Positions 34,257 to 44,865 of a DNA stretch of 64,000 nucleotides are shown here, piece after piece. Numbering within the stretch: the stretch's first letter is position 1; every line of letters starts with the position of its first letter. Under the pieces are notes generated by a model. The model was given only the letters and a program-made list of their open reading frames with translations, made no database searches and was not told the origin of the DNA. Source of the DNA: Volvox africanus (taxonomy: Eukaryota > Chlorophyta > Chlorophyceae > Chlamydomonadales > Volvocaceae); assembly GCA_030268105.1 (NCBI GenBank), contig BSDZ01000025.1:248001-312000 (forward strand), in the 5' to 3' direction. The position numbers and the translations under genes were made by a program.

Positions 34257-37200
34257 GGGCTGGCCCGGGTTCCTGTGGAGGGGGCACCGCCTGGGATTTC
34301 TGAACTAACGCGTGGTTGGTGGTCATCCTTACGACCAGCCGTGAAGGCATTGTTGCCTTGCGTACTGGGACACATCGAGCGAGTCATTGCGTGACGCATC
34401 ACGCTTGACGGACGCACGGGACTTCTCTGCTTCGATCCGTTGTGTAATTTGTTTACACCTCGCCGTCCCCTGTCGTCTATCGATCTGTCTAACCACGTGG
34501 TTTTGTTCATCCCTCGTCTCTGCGTGAGATGTCGAAACAGTTGGCCGTTTATAGGAGATGTAGGCGTCAATATCCAGGCACCGCCGCATGTGTATTACTC
34601 CCTGCTTTCTGTCGGCGCAAGGCAGAGGCATTGTTAAGGGGTATGCGGCGTGTCCACCGGTTCGAGCCGGGCACCGTTTTGTTCAATGGTGTGGATCGGG
34701 AGGGTATGTTGGCTCCGTGGCCAGGCACATCCTACTCGGTTGACGTTTGGTACGAAGCTCCTGATGAGGGTGCCGTAGGTTACAGACCCGCCCTAAGTGC
34801 ACTAACGTTATCTGCTGGGCAGTCGCTCGTAGATAACCGTGTCCCGGTGGTTCAGATCGGTTTGAATGGCCGTACTCTGAAGGCACTTGTTGACACCGGT
34901 GCCAGCGACGACTTCATCTCTGTCGCAGAGGTGAATGCGCTGGGGTTGGCCCCAGAGTCGTCTGATTGTCCACAGGTTACCCTTGCTGATGGGGGTAAGC
35001 ATCCTATCGTGGGCAGGATTACCCTTAGCCTATCGATAGGCCCTTTGCGTGTTGTGACCCGGCCATACGTGCTGCAGGGCTTAGCAGAGACTGCACCGTA
35101 CATAATGGGGTCTTCGACATTACGGCAGTACCGCGCGCGCATCGACATGGAGACCGCAACCCTGCACATGTGCAAGGGTACTCTGTCGATTAAGGTACCT
35201 TTCCTGTCGTTCGAACATGTCACACCAAAGGAGGGTGAAGCTGAGGCGGTGCCTATGGTTAATTTTGCTGTGACCGCAATGGCCGCGCGAATCGAACCAG
35301 AACTAGTCAGGTGTAAGGAGGCCGTCCGTTTGTTACAGAAGGGTGCCCACGGACTGCTTTTGAGGCCGCGGGTGGGCTGTTGTGCCACTACCGCGCAGAT
35401 TTCTGTGGATCCTGAGGTTGAGGCCCTACTGTCGCAGTATGAGGACGTCTTTAAAGATATCCCTGGCCTACCACCTATGCGTCCTGTTGATCACACAATC
35501 CCTTTCATGCCTGGAGCGCAGCCTATGGCCCGGCCAATGTACAGGTTGAGTCCATTGGAGCTGGACGAGGTAAAGCGCCAGGTGACGGATTTACTCGCGA
35601 AGGGTATGATACGCCCCAGCACATCCCCGTATTCTGCACCGATTTTGTTTGTTGGTAAGAAGGATGGGACCTTGCGCATGTGCATTGATTACCGGGGGTT
35701 GAATGCGAGTACGGTGAAAAATCGCTACCCTTTGCCACGCGTTGACGACCTGTTGGATAAGCTGAAGGGATCGGCTTATTTTTCCTCGATTGACTTGCAA
35801 CAGGGCTATAATCAGATCCGCATCGCTGCCTCTGATATTCCGAAAACCGCTTTTCGGACGCCCTTCGGTCATTTCGAGTATACGGTCCTATCGTTTGGTT
35901 TGACTAATGCCCCTGTGACGTTTCAGGCGGTCATGGACCGAATGTTTAGGCCGTTTATCGACAGGTTCGTTGTTTGCTACCTGGATGACATCTTGGTTTA
36001 TTCTAAGACGCGCGAGGAGCACTTGGAGCATCTTCGGCTCGTGCTCGACGTTATGAGGCGGGAGCAATTGTTTGCTAAACGCGCCAAATGCTTTTGGGCG
36101 CAGCCTCAGGTGGAATATTTGGGCCACATTGTGTCGGCCACTGGTGTGAAGATGGACCCGCGGAAGGTCGCCGTGGTTCGCGATTGGCCCGCGCCTCAGA
36201 ACCTCACGGAGCTGCGTAAGTTCCTTGGCTTGACCAATTATTTCCGAAAGTTCATTGAAAATATTCCATCATTGCGGCCCCGCTTACTTACTTAACTCGC
36301 AAAGGCGTTTTCGTTTCGCTCGAGTCGTGGATGTCGCAATGCCAGCGGGCATTCGAAGAGCTCAAGCGAACTGTTGCCGAAGATGTCACCCTTGCATTCC
36401 CTGATTACTCGTTGCCGTTTCGTGTTGAGGTAGTGTCTGATGCCTCAATATTTGGAAGCGGCACTGTATTGTTACAGGAAGGGCGACCGATTGCCTTCAC
36501 GAGTAAGAAGTTTTCTGGTGCGGAGATTTGCTACACCACCGGGGAACAGGAGCTTCTGGCAGTGCTGCATGCTTTAAAGGAATGGCGCTGTTACCTCGAG
36601 GGACGCCCGTTTACTTTAAAGACTGACCATAAGCCCCTAATGTTTTTGCAAAGCGTTCCGACATTGAACCGCCGTCAGGCTAGGTGGATGGAATACCTAG
36701 CTAGGTTCGACTGCACCTGGGAGTATTTTTCTGGTAAATTGAATATTGCCGATGCTCTCAGTCGACATCCGTCGCTACACACTGCAATTTTGGCAGCGCC
36801 CGTCGCGCGGCCGCGTAGCGAGGAGGTACCGATCGCGACGGACCTCGCGGAGCGGTTGAAGGTTGCCTACAACGCAGACGCCTGGTTCTCGGAGCCGGCT
36901 AATGTGGAATACCTTCGCAAGCAGAATGGCCTTTGGCTACGGACGGAGGGTGCAGCTACGCAAATCGTCGTTCCGAACGATGACGCACTACGCTACGACA
37001 TCCTTGCGCGGTTCCACGAGGACCCGTTAGCAGGACACCCTGGTAGCAAGCGATTGATCGACTTGGTGCAACGTTCCTTTTGGTGGCCTCGTTTGGCTAA
37101 GGATGCAGCGAACTTCGTCCAGACATGCAGTCTGTGCCAGCGCAATAAGGCTTTGTCCGGTAAGGGCCATGGGTTGTTGCAACCGTTGCCTGTCCCGGAT

Positions 37201-38316
37201 GCGCCTTGGGAAAGTGTTTCCATGGACTTCGTAGTCGCGCTGCCCAAAACTGAGGGGGGATATGATGCGGTGTTCGTAATGGTCGATTGTCTGACTAAGA
37301 TGGTCCACCTAGCACCATGCACATCATCCTGCACGGCTGAGCAAACCGCACGTTTGTTTTTCGATAATGTGGTTCGGTTACACGGGGTTCCCAAAAACGT
37401 GATCTTGGACCGTGGTGGGCAGTTCACGTCTAAGTTTTGGGAAGCGCTCTGCAAGCTAGTTGGCATGCGCGTCAACCTGAGCACAGCGTACCACCCGCAG
37501 ACTGATGGTCAAACCGAACGCACAAACCGCACGTTGGGTGATATGTTGCGCAATTATGCTGGTCGCACACCACTCGTTTGGGATACATATTTGACTGCGG
37601 CAGAATTCGCGCTTAACAACACTGTTAACCGCTCTACAGGCAAAAGTCCGTTCTTTCTTAACTACGGGTTTCATCCCGCGCTACCCGTGTGGCGTGAGTT
37701 GGAAGTGAACGTGCCTGCTGCTAAACTTTTTGCCAAGTCTTTTATGTCCCGAATCACAGACGCGAAGTCGTGTTTGGACGCGGCGCAGCAACGAACGACA
37801 GAATACTACAACAAATCCAAGCAGGATGTGACGTTTTCAGAAGGGCAACTCGTGTTGCTAAGCACCAAGAACTTGCGTTCCTTGGCCGACAGATCCCGAA
37901 AACTCTTACCCCGCTGGATTGGTCCGTATCCTGTCGTGCGCATGGTTGGGAATGTGGCTGTGGAGCTTGCATTGCCCGCTGATATGACCATTCACCCCAC
38001 GTTTCACCTATCGCTTGTCCGTCCCTATCGTGGTACGGAACCCGTCCCTGAGCCTGCTAACGCCCCCGCAGCGATCGAACCAGTTCCCAAGACCTGGATC
38101 GCTGGTAAACAGAAGTTTTACGATGTGGAGCGGGTGTTAGATTATCGCGCGCGTCGTGTGGGCCGACACCAACGTAAGCGGACAGTACACGAGTACTTGG
38201 TCAAGTGGACAGGGTATACCAGCGAGCACAACTCATGGGAACTGGCACGCAACTTCTCACAGGACATGAAGCCTCTGCTCGAAGAAGCCCGCAAACGTGC
38301 CACGCAAGCCCAATGA
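34257..38316 (+). pseudogene. pol: pol of the 31.7-kb gypsy element: PR, RT, RH, IN, chromodomain
   Basis: Pol continues from the gag TAG in frame (GLARVPVEG). A TGA near 34392 and a frame change near 34520 lead into the long frame to 36295. That frame holds aspartic protease [11 protein letters not shown] (34879-34911) and reverse transcriptase ([21 protein letters not shown] at 35975-36004). A 1-nt change near 36253, where F has FRKFINKYS, leads to the frame 36331-38316. It holds RNase H (VVSDAS, TDHKPL), integrase zinc finger (HEDPLAGH, CSLCQ), the D,D-35-E core (SMDFVVALP, ILDRGGQFT, QTERTNRTL) and a chromodomain ending TGA at 38314-38316. Motifs are otherwise intact, so the copy died recently. 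Confidence 0.92.
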
Positions 38317-38375
38317 CCCTTGCAGTCGATGCTGTATGAAGCAGCGAGGACGCTGCATACGGGAGGGGGGATAAT

Positions 38376-39210
38376 TGTTGTGCTACGGTTCATTTCCCGC
38401 CGATGCGTAGGTCGATGCGACCCTACAAGGCGAAGTGTTATCTTGATGAACGCATGAATGATTATTGCATATAAATGAATCTGCATGATATAGATGTATT
38501 CGCATACATTTATATATGCATTTGGCATGATATCATTATCCATCGCGACATCGCATCATGGCAAATCCGCCTAGCATGCATGAAATCCCAAATCATTGAA
38601 GTGCGCATTATGCTCGTGCTACGAAACGATAAGTAATATTATTTGATATAATATTACTTCATTACAGCACACGTTGAGAGCGCCGCACTTGCCGCGATGC
38701 ATGCCTTGCAACCGAATATTGTTATTTGGACCCTTGCATCATGTGAATGCCGGAAAGGCTGATATGTTGTTATGCTTGGACATCGCCTATACGCAGTAGG
38801 GTTGTCACACTTAGGATCGGCCTCCTAATGTGAATCGTACGACATTGCGATGCTGCAAGTATAACAGATGCGAGGACGGCTAAGCAAGATAAGATATTCA
38901 ACACCGGAAGAACACTCGTGTGTTCTACATTATTATTGCTATACGCTATTCTACTTAGCCCGAGCTAAAGCCTAAACTTCGCTATCACTGCCGCGTGATG
39001 ATTGCTTGCTTCCCGTGCTGACAGCGATTACGTCCATTGCACCGTACCGATCTGTAAGACTGTAAGTTATATCTCTTCTTGTCTTGAAGTCTTCCGCTGT
39101 CTCTGTTTGCTCGCGCTTGCCTTGTTGTACTTGCAAGTGCTCACGCATCGGTGTCGAAAGCCTTCAGACGTGCAGATACTTATGAGCAAACACGAAGGAG
39201 AGGTACAACA
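38376..39210 (+). repeat. 3' LTR-C (835 bp) with polypurine tract
   Basis: The purine tract GGGAGGGGGGATAAT at 38361-38375 leads straight into TGTTGTGC. The LTR ends TACAACA at 39210, after which copia sequence resumes. Confidence 0.93.
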
Positions 39211-39283
39211 ACACAGCAGTGGTGGTGTGTGTGTTCATGCTCCCACGCAATCAGCAAACCATAAGCGCAGTAATCACAGGCAG

Positions 39284-40138
39284 TTACTCCATGCCCATGC
39301 CAGATATGCAGAAGCGCAGCTTCTCCTTAGGCAGAGCCTTTGTGAGAATATCGGCGACTTGCTCCGCAGTAGTGCACTGCACCATCCGAATTTCACCCCT
39401 TTCTACTCTCTCACGGGCGAAATGATGGCAGATATCGATATGCTTAGTGCGAGCCGTAGAAATTGGACTCACAAGCATGGAAATGCAGGAGGTGCTATCA
39501 CACCTGAGCGGCACAGCCTCCACACCAACTCCCAGATCGTGTAATAGATGACGAAGCCACAGCACCTCCTTAATCACAGCAGCCGAGGCCATGTACTCAG
39601 CTTCTGCAGTGGACGTAGCCACAGTGGGCTGAAGCTTGGACGACCATGAAATCGCCCCATTGCCCAACAGGAAAACATATGCAGACGTAGAACGACGGCT
39701 TAAAGCGCCAGCATAATCGGAATCGCAAAAACCAGATGACTCCAAACGGCCTGCGAATAAGATACCCAAACCTTGAGTACCCGACAGATATCTCAGAACG
39801 CCCTTTGCAACATTCCAGTGCTCCACCGTGGGCTTGGACATGTGACGAGCCAAAGCTCCCACGGCGAACGAGATGCCCGGGCGTGAGCAGACTGATAGGT
39901 AGAGCAAACTCCCGATAAGCTCACTGTACGGAAACCTTGCCGTATCCAACTGTCCTCCCTCTGAAGTCAGACGCATGCCAGTATCCAGCGGGTTGCATCG
40001 CTTATTAGCACCCTCCATGGAGAACTTAGACAAGACCTCCATAACGTAACGCTTCTGAGAGATGTGAAGGGACCGTGCACGCCTATCACGCTTGATCTCA
40101 AAGCCCAAGTAGAAGCATGCCTCTCCTAGGTCACGCAT
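39284..40138 (-). pseudogene. pol: copia pol: RT C-terminus and RNase H
   Basis: The minus-strand frame covers the end of the copia reverse transcriptase (DLGEACFYLGFEI, then the ELIGSLLYLSVCSRPGISFA segment) and RNase H (GFCDSDYAGALSRRSTSAYV, AEAEYMA, THIDICHHF-like KHIDICHHFARE, VADILTKALP). It is separated from the catalytic RT frame by an in-frame TAA at about 40151. RNase H removes the RNA strand during cDNA synthesis. Confidence 0.9.
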
Positions 40139-40150
40139 GTCAAAAGCCTT

Positions 40151-40657
40151 TTACAACTGTGCCTTAATGCACTCAACCAGGCTGATTGATTTGCAGGCGA
40201 TAAGTAAATCATCCACGTACACGAGGATGTACACCTTTTCTCCATTCTCGTCCTTAATGAACAAGCCGGGATCAGCAACCGAAGGCTTAAAGCCCATCTG
40301 CTCCAAGACAGAGCGCAAACGCACATACCAGGCACGGGGAGCCTGGCGCAAGCCATACAGCGATCGGCGAAGATGACATGCCATATTTGCATCACCCAGA
40401 TGATAACCAGGTGGTTGCTCCGTAAACACTTCTTCCTCCAGTACACCATTGAGAAAAGCGGTTTTAATGTCGAGCTGATGCAGCTCAAGATCTTGTTCCG
40501 CCACAACAGCCAACAGTGCACGTAAAGTGGCATACTTGCCGACAGGCGCAAACACTTCCCCAAAATCAACTCCCTCCTTTTGGGTAAACCCCTTGGCGAC
40601 CAGCCAAGCTTTATATCGCTCAACATTGCCATGGGCGTCACGCTTAAGTTTGAACAC
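40151..40657 (-). pseudogene. pol: copia pol: reverse transcriptase core
   Basis: The minus-strand frame has ERYKAWLVAKGFTQKEGVDF, the catalytic Asp in HQLDIKTAFLNG, LYGLRQAPRAW, and YVDDLLIACK with the two catalytic aspartates. These are typical copia RT signatures. Upstream coding continues to about 40860 in the same frame past a TAG near 40709. A TAA at 40151-40153 ends it before RNase H. Confidence 0.92.
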
Positions 40658-40845
40658 CCACTTCAGCCCGATCTGCTTCGCACCCTGGGGAAGCTCCTCA
40701 AGGTCCTAGGTACGATTTTCCATCAGAGACCGCATTTCTTTGTCCATCGCCAACTTCCAATGAGGCCAATCCTCACGAGCTTGTGCTTCAGCCAGCGTCT
40801 TAGGCTCAATCACTTCCTTAGCATCCGCAAGCAAAACGTAATCCT

Positions 40846-42276
40846 TCAACAACGAATTGGGCTTCCTTGCGGAGTGGGGAAAGCTCCTTCAGAACCAGAG
40901 CCAGACCCCAAACCTGAACCCGAACCAGGGCCAGATCCGGATCCCGAACCAGGGGACGAGCCCATATCGGCTGCTCCGCCCCCATCATCATCATCATCAT
41001 CGGTGGAAACGTCATCCTCCCCATCACTCTCTTCTTCATCCTCCTTTTCATCCTCCTCCTCGTCCTCCGAATGGATCAAGGGTGGAGGGTCCTCACCACC
41101 GTTCATACCGGCCTCACCCGCATCTCCCGCGGGGGCACCAGCAGTAGGAACGTTGGGAGCATCACCTGCAGCACTCTGGCCGGCCATACCCGCCGCTTCC
41201 ACGGAGGCACCAGCAGCCTGAGAAGTGCCAGGGACAACAGCCGCACTCACAACATCAGCACACGGCATAACTTCAAACCACAACGGCTCAGAAACCTCTG
41301 CCTTCTCTGCAGGAGAACCATCACAGAACAGAAAAGCCGACTCATGGCACGTCACATCACGTGACACCAAAATGCTCTCCTCGAGCAACACACGATATGC
41401 TTTGGAATTTGGTTCGTAGACCAGAAGAGTGCCCTTACGTGCCCGAGGGTCCAGCTTATCACCCTGGCCCTTAGGCACATGCACGTACGCGACACAGCCA
41501 AAGACGCGCAAATGGGACACATCAGGAACCGAACCAGTGAACAGCTCAAACAGGGTCTTAGACTTCCCCAAAGAAGGCGAGCGATTACGCAGATAGGACG
41601 CCGTATAAAGCGCCTCATGCCACCACTTCTTTGGAACACCGGACTCAGCCAACATCGTCCGCATTTTATCCAGCAGGGTGCGATTAAGACGCTCAGCCTT
41701 ACCATTCTGCTGTGGCGTGTAAGGGGCAGACAGCTCATGCTTAACGCCACGCTGCGTGCAAAACTCCTTCACCCGTGCATTAACGAACTCACCCCCATTG
41801 TCCGTACGAATGCACTTTAACTGTCTTCCACATTGTGTCTCAAGCAGCACAATCCCCTTCTTGATGAAATCGGGCACATCGGACTTAAGCCTAATAGGCT
41901 GCACAACAGAAATGCCGGAATAGTCGTCCAGCATCGTGACGAAGAAACGATGCCCCTTCTCTGAATCAGGCAACGGCCCACACACATCCAGGTGGACCAG
42001 CTGGAGAGGGCGCTCAGTCACCGTTTCTGAGCTAGGAATAGGGTCACGGCTATGCTTGCCTAATATGCATGGCTCGCAAACCTTGCCCTCCAACTCTCGC
42101 AACTGTAAAAGCGACAAGTCAAACCCCTTAACCCTCCTGCACCAACCTCTTAAGGCCAGGATGGCCGAGGTGCCCCAGTCGGCGATGCCACAAGACCGCC
42201 ATCTCAGAATCGGGGACCTTAACGGGCAGTACGGGCATAACTGGCTCAACAAAGGGCTTAGAAGAATCATGGGCAA
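40846..42276 (-). pseudogene. pol: copia pol: integrase and acidic linker
   Basis: The integrase zinc region ends CEPCILGKH. The core has Asp in LVHLDVCGPL, Asp in IRTDNGGEF and Glu in KAERLNRTL, with GYVP-type downstream residues. After it comes a linker of about 110 residues. It is Ala/Gly-rich, then a long Glu/Asp run (DEEEDEKEDEEE, DDDDDDGGG), then alternating Gly-Ser. Frame changes lie at both ends (about 42130 against gag/protease and about 40860 against RT). Integrase inserts the cDNA into the genome. Confidence 0.9.
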
Positions 42277-43732
42277 CAGTGGTAACGCTGCTCATGAATT
42301 TGTACAAACCAGTCGGGGACTTGGTAGCAGAAATGGTGATATTCCCTATCGTGACCTTTGCACAATCACCATCAAACAGAATCCTGCATCCTTTATCCGT
42401 CAGGACAGCCACAGATACCACATTGTGCCTAAAACCCGGCAGGTAAAATACCCGCTCGATTGTCACGCTCGGGGCAAGGGTCGGCACCACATCGCCAAAT
42501 CCCTCCGCCCGCAGCACATTTCCATTTCCTACCTCGATTGAGATCGGTAAACCTGAGGACAGTGGCTGATAATTGAGCAAGTCGGAGCGGTCACCCGTGA
42601 TGTGGTACTTAGAGCCAGAGTCCAGCCACCAGGGATTCGAATCCGCCTCACCGCAAACAATATTCTGCTGTATCTCATTTGACCGATGGGGACGTGAGAG
42701 CAATGCAGAGGCGAACGATACGCGATCTGATACACGCTGTTTATATTCGCGCAGAAGCCTAGTCCCTATCGTCTCATGCAGCATACACTTGTGCTCTTGT
42801 GCAACCAGAGTCAACGCAACTACCTCCGGCTTGCCCTCTATGGTCTTGGGTTTTCCTTGCCTTTTCCGGAAGCACCTCTCCTCAACGTGCCCGGGTTTCC
42901 CACACCAATCACACCGCACAGACGACCCAGCCACTGCCTTACATGACCCACCGGAGGAGCGACCTGAACCTGAGGCCACAGACGAGCTGCCCTTCTTGGG
43001 GCAGTCACGGGCCAGGTGGTCACCTCCGCAAGTGAAGCAGCCTCTGAATTTGTGGCCGCCGTCATGCCCAGCATAAAGAGCCGTCGCAGGCTCAGGCTGA
43101 CCCTTGCGTTTGGCCAGCCTCTCCGCCTCAATGCCGAGCAATCTCTCCTTCAGCTCATCGAAATCCTTCGGTTGGGCGTATGTGACAACTACCTTCTCAG
43201 TTGCATACAATTCATCGTCCAAACCGCGGATAATCTGTGTAATTCCATTCCGCACTGTCTGCACAAAATCAGAGTGCTTGGATAATTTGTTGAACATGTC
43301 TAATGCACGAGTTATATAATCATGCATGATTTCACCCGACTCCATTTTCAACGCCGCAAAATTACGAGATACCGCTGTCAACTCAGCGTCACTCAACTTC
43401 TTCGCCCACCCTTTCAACCCGACCCAGAGATCCTTAGCTTGGGTTGAGTTGTCGATGGTAGACTTATGGTCCTTTGCAGTGAGCCTCATGATGATAATGG
43501 CTCGAGCGCGCTTGACCTTCTTCTGAACGGCAGGGTACGTCGGATCATCGACCGTCGGCATCTGAAACGTCGAGTCGACGAACTCATCGAGCTCCTCGCA
43601 CTGTAACAAAGCATACATCTTGAGGAACCAATCATCAGCATTGCTTGTTTTCAAAGTGACCTTCCAAGCGTTGGGATCCGCAGCAGACATTTTGACAAAC
43701 CAGAAGTCGAAAACGGGAAAGCGACCAATCAA
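42128..43732 (-). CDS. gag: copia gag and protease
   Basis: The 534-codon minus-strand frame starts at 43732 or at the second Met at 43690 (MSAADPNAWKV). It contains a UBN2-type gag domain (KVKRARAIIIMRLT, LWVGLKGWAKKLSDAEL). Two zinc knuckles follow, CFTCGGDHLARDC (x3 between C and H) and CDWCGKPGHVEERC (standard x4). The protease has the active-site WWLDSGSKYHITGD, and the pre-integrase motif is LWHRRLGHLGHPGL. It ends prematurely at TAA where a 1-nt frame change separates it from integrase. In intact copia elements this would be one polyprotein. Confidence 0.9.
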   Translation of the reverse strand: MIGRFPVFDFWFVKMSAADPNAWKVTLKTSNADDWFLKMYALLQCEELDEFVDSTFQMPTVDDPTYPAVQKKVKRARAIIIMRLTAKDHKSTIDNSTQAKDLWVGLKGWAKKLSDAELTAVSRNFAALKMESGEIMHDYITRALDMFNKLSKHSDFVQTVRNGITQIIRGLDDELYATEKVVVTYAQPKDFDELKERLLGIEAERLAKRKGQPEPATALYAGHDGGHKFRGCFTCGGDHLARDCPKKGSSSVASGSGRSSGGSCKAVAGSSVRCDWCGKPGHVEERCFRKRQGKPKTIEGKPEVVALTLVAQEHKCMLHETIGTRLLREYKQRVSDRVSFASALLSRPHRSNEIQQNIVCGEADSNPWWLDSGSKYHITGDRSDLLNYQPLSSGLPISIEVGNGNVLRAEGFGDVVPTLAPSVTIERVFYLPGFRHNVVSVAVLTDKGCRILFDGDCAKVTIGNITISATKSPTGLYKFMSSVTTVAHDSSKPFVEPVMPVLPVKVPDSEMAVLWHRRLGHLGHPGLKRLVQEG

Positions 43733-43772
43733 CGCAAAGACAACTCAAGCAAGAACACAACCACCGCCACAG

Positions 43773-43787
43773 GCGGGGCTCATAACC
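43773..43787 (-). promoter_or_regulatory. copia primer-binding site matching a tRNA-Met anticodon arm
   Basis: Directly next to the 5' LTR the minus strand reads GGTTATGAGCCCCGC. Its complement GGGGCTCATAACC contains CAT in the context of the initiator tRNA-Met anticodon stem-loop rather than a tRNA 3' end. Drosophila copia is known to prime from an internal half-tRNA of this kind. Confidence 0.6.
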
Positions 43788-44215
43788 TGTTGGAAAAACG
43801 TGTCGATGCAGCCGAAGCCTACGTATAAACCTGCAAGCTCAAAGCAGATTAGTAGTCCGGCTGCTGCGTGTCCAACTGGTGAGCTGCACCGTGCCTCAAG
43901 CCTATTAAGAGACAAGAGCAAAAGTCTCAAGCAAGCAACGGATTGTTACAAAACAGCTAATGAGGTATGAGAACCTCGCCAAATATATAGTCAAAGAGTT
44001 TAGTGTCGTACCATCGATCTAGATCTTCAAGCGCACTGATTAGGCAAGTGATTGCTGGCTTAGTGTCAGAATACCAAACGCCAGTCTTACGTCATGACAG
44101 ATACTTCATGTCTTCATGACAGAAACAGCCTAAATAAGCAAGACCTAGATTCCATCGAGAATACCAATCGTTAAGACAGCAATCTAAACTACGGAGGTCA
44201 GGCCGAAACTTAACA
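43788..44215 (-). repeat. 5' LTR of the copia element (428 bp)
   Basis: On the minus strand it runs TGTTAAGTTTCGG to TTTTTCCAACA, the same length as the other copy, and is followed outside by the GAAAA duplication (44216-44220). Confidence 0.92.
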
Positions 44216-44324
44216 GAAAACACCCAATCGCTGATGGTCTGGTCAATAAATTCGCCAGAAGAACTTCCATTACCGAAATTATCAAATCTCGTCTAGGCCA
44301 CAGCTGGATTATTCGGCTATTGCT

Positions 44325-44453
44325 TTAATTGTGTTTAGTTTTTGCGGCAAAGGGTTTATTCATTTTTTCTGTAAAGTTTTTGCTCATAGCATCTAAGACT
44401 TCCATTGAAGATTTAGACGTTATATCCAAGATCTCTTTAGCGCTATTTATGTT
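44325..44453 (-). pseudogene. Bacterial fragment, possibly phasin-like
   Basis: About 42 codons end at TAA 44325-44327 and read NSAKEILDITSKSSMEVLD, then AMSKNFTEKMNKP. The amphipathic, Lys/Ser-rich helical pattern resembles phasin-family granule proteins, but the assignment is weak. It lies in the AT-rich bacterial block. Confidence 0.35.
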
Positions 44454-44568
44454 GTTCGTGTGGCAGGACTGCAACAAAACCATCCCAGCCAATTAAAATA
44501 GGTAAATTAAGCAATTTTACCGCAACGTCTAAAGTTACACTATCCGGATTTGCTGGCGGTATTTTCTC
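44443..44568 (-). pseudogene. Bacterial fragment, probably topoisomerase I C-terminal repeat
   Basis: A minus-strand frame ending at TAG 44443-44445 reads IPPANPDSVTLDVAVKLLNL followed by PILIGWDG. This is the pattern that precedes GRFGPYI in the C-terminal repeats of alphaproteobacterial TopA. The conserved GRFG itself is not seen. Only about 40 codons remain. Confidence 0.45.
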
Positions 44569-44628
44569 CGATATTCGGTTGGTATTCTGATCGTACAAAT
44601 GGTCAAGCATTTACCAAATATGGAACTG

Positions 44629-44865
44629 TCAATATCCGTAATAAGCATTTTCTAAAATTTGCTCTACAATTAACTTGGTACCATCAGATCTATCACGAGT
44701 AAGCCTATCAACCATTTCAGCTATTCTCTGCCCAAAAGTACTTTGTATCATTCCTACACTAACCTCAGTGTCTTCAATAATATCATGCAATATACTAGCT
44801 ACTATTACATGACTTTTCAGATTATAATCAGATACCATATAAGCTACCTCTAGGACTTTCCACTA
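44629..44865 (-). pseudogene. spoT: Bacterial SpoT/RelA HD-domain fragment, Rickettsiales-like
   Basis: The minus strand reads EVAYMVSDYNLKSHVIVASI, then LHDIIEDTEVS, FGQRIAEMVDRLTRDRSDGT and VEQILENAY before a stop at 44629-44631. HDxxEDT is the metal-binding HD signature of the ppGpp hydrolase domain. The DRxDGTKL.VEQIL segment is typical of the small, fragmented spoT genes of Rickettsia. The bacterial protein degrades the alarmone (p)ppGpp. About 78 codons survive, with no flanking gene order, so it is a relic of transferred DNA. Confidence 0.85.

Larger units (their letters stand above)
31728..39210 (+). mobile_element. Full-length Ty3/gypsy chromovirus, LTR-C family, 7.5 kb
   Basis: Two 835-bp LTRs enclose a primer site, a spliced ORF0, gag, and pol ordered protease, reverse transcriptase, RNase H, integrase, chromodomain. 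Flanks are ACGCA (31723-31727) and ACACA (39211-39215), consistent with a 5-bp duplication with one later change. By eye the LTRs differ at about 14 positions (near 98% identity). The copy is defective: an 8-nt deletion in gag, frame changes near 34520 and 36253, and a TGA near 34392. Confidence 0.93.
31182..44215 (-). mobile_element. Ty1/copia retrotransposon with a gypsy element inside it
   Basis: Two 428-bp LTRs (31182-31609 and 43788-44215) are bounded by identical 5-bp target duplications GAAAA (31177-31181 and 44216-44220). Between them lie, on the minus strand, gag, protease, integrase, reverse transcriptase and RNase H in the copia order. A complete gypsy element (31728-39210) interrupts it near its 3' end, so the copia element proper is about 5.5 kb. 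By eye the LTRs differ at five positions, all transitions. The host sequence is the bacterial-like DNA, which reads continuously across the target site. Confidence 0.93.

Noticed and set aside
39219..43970. Plus-strand open frames across the copia element, such as 40580-41221 and 41936-42541
   Set aside because: They are antisense to the gag-pol frames and reflect their codon bias, including Ser-rich shadows of the acidic linker.
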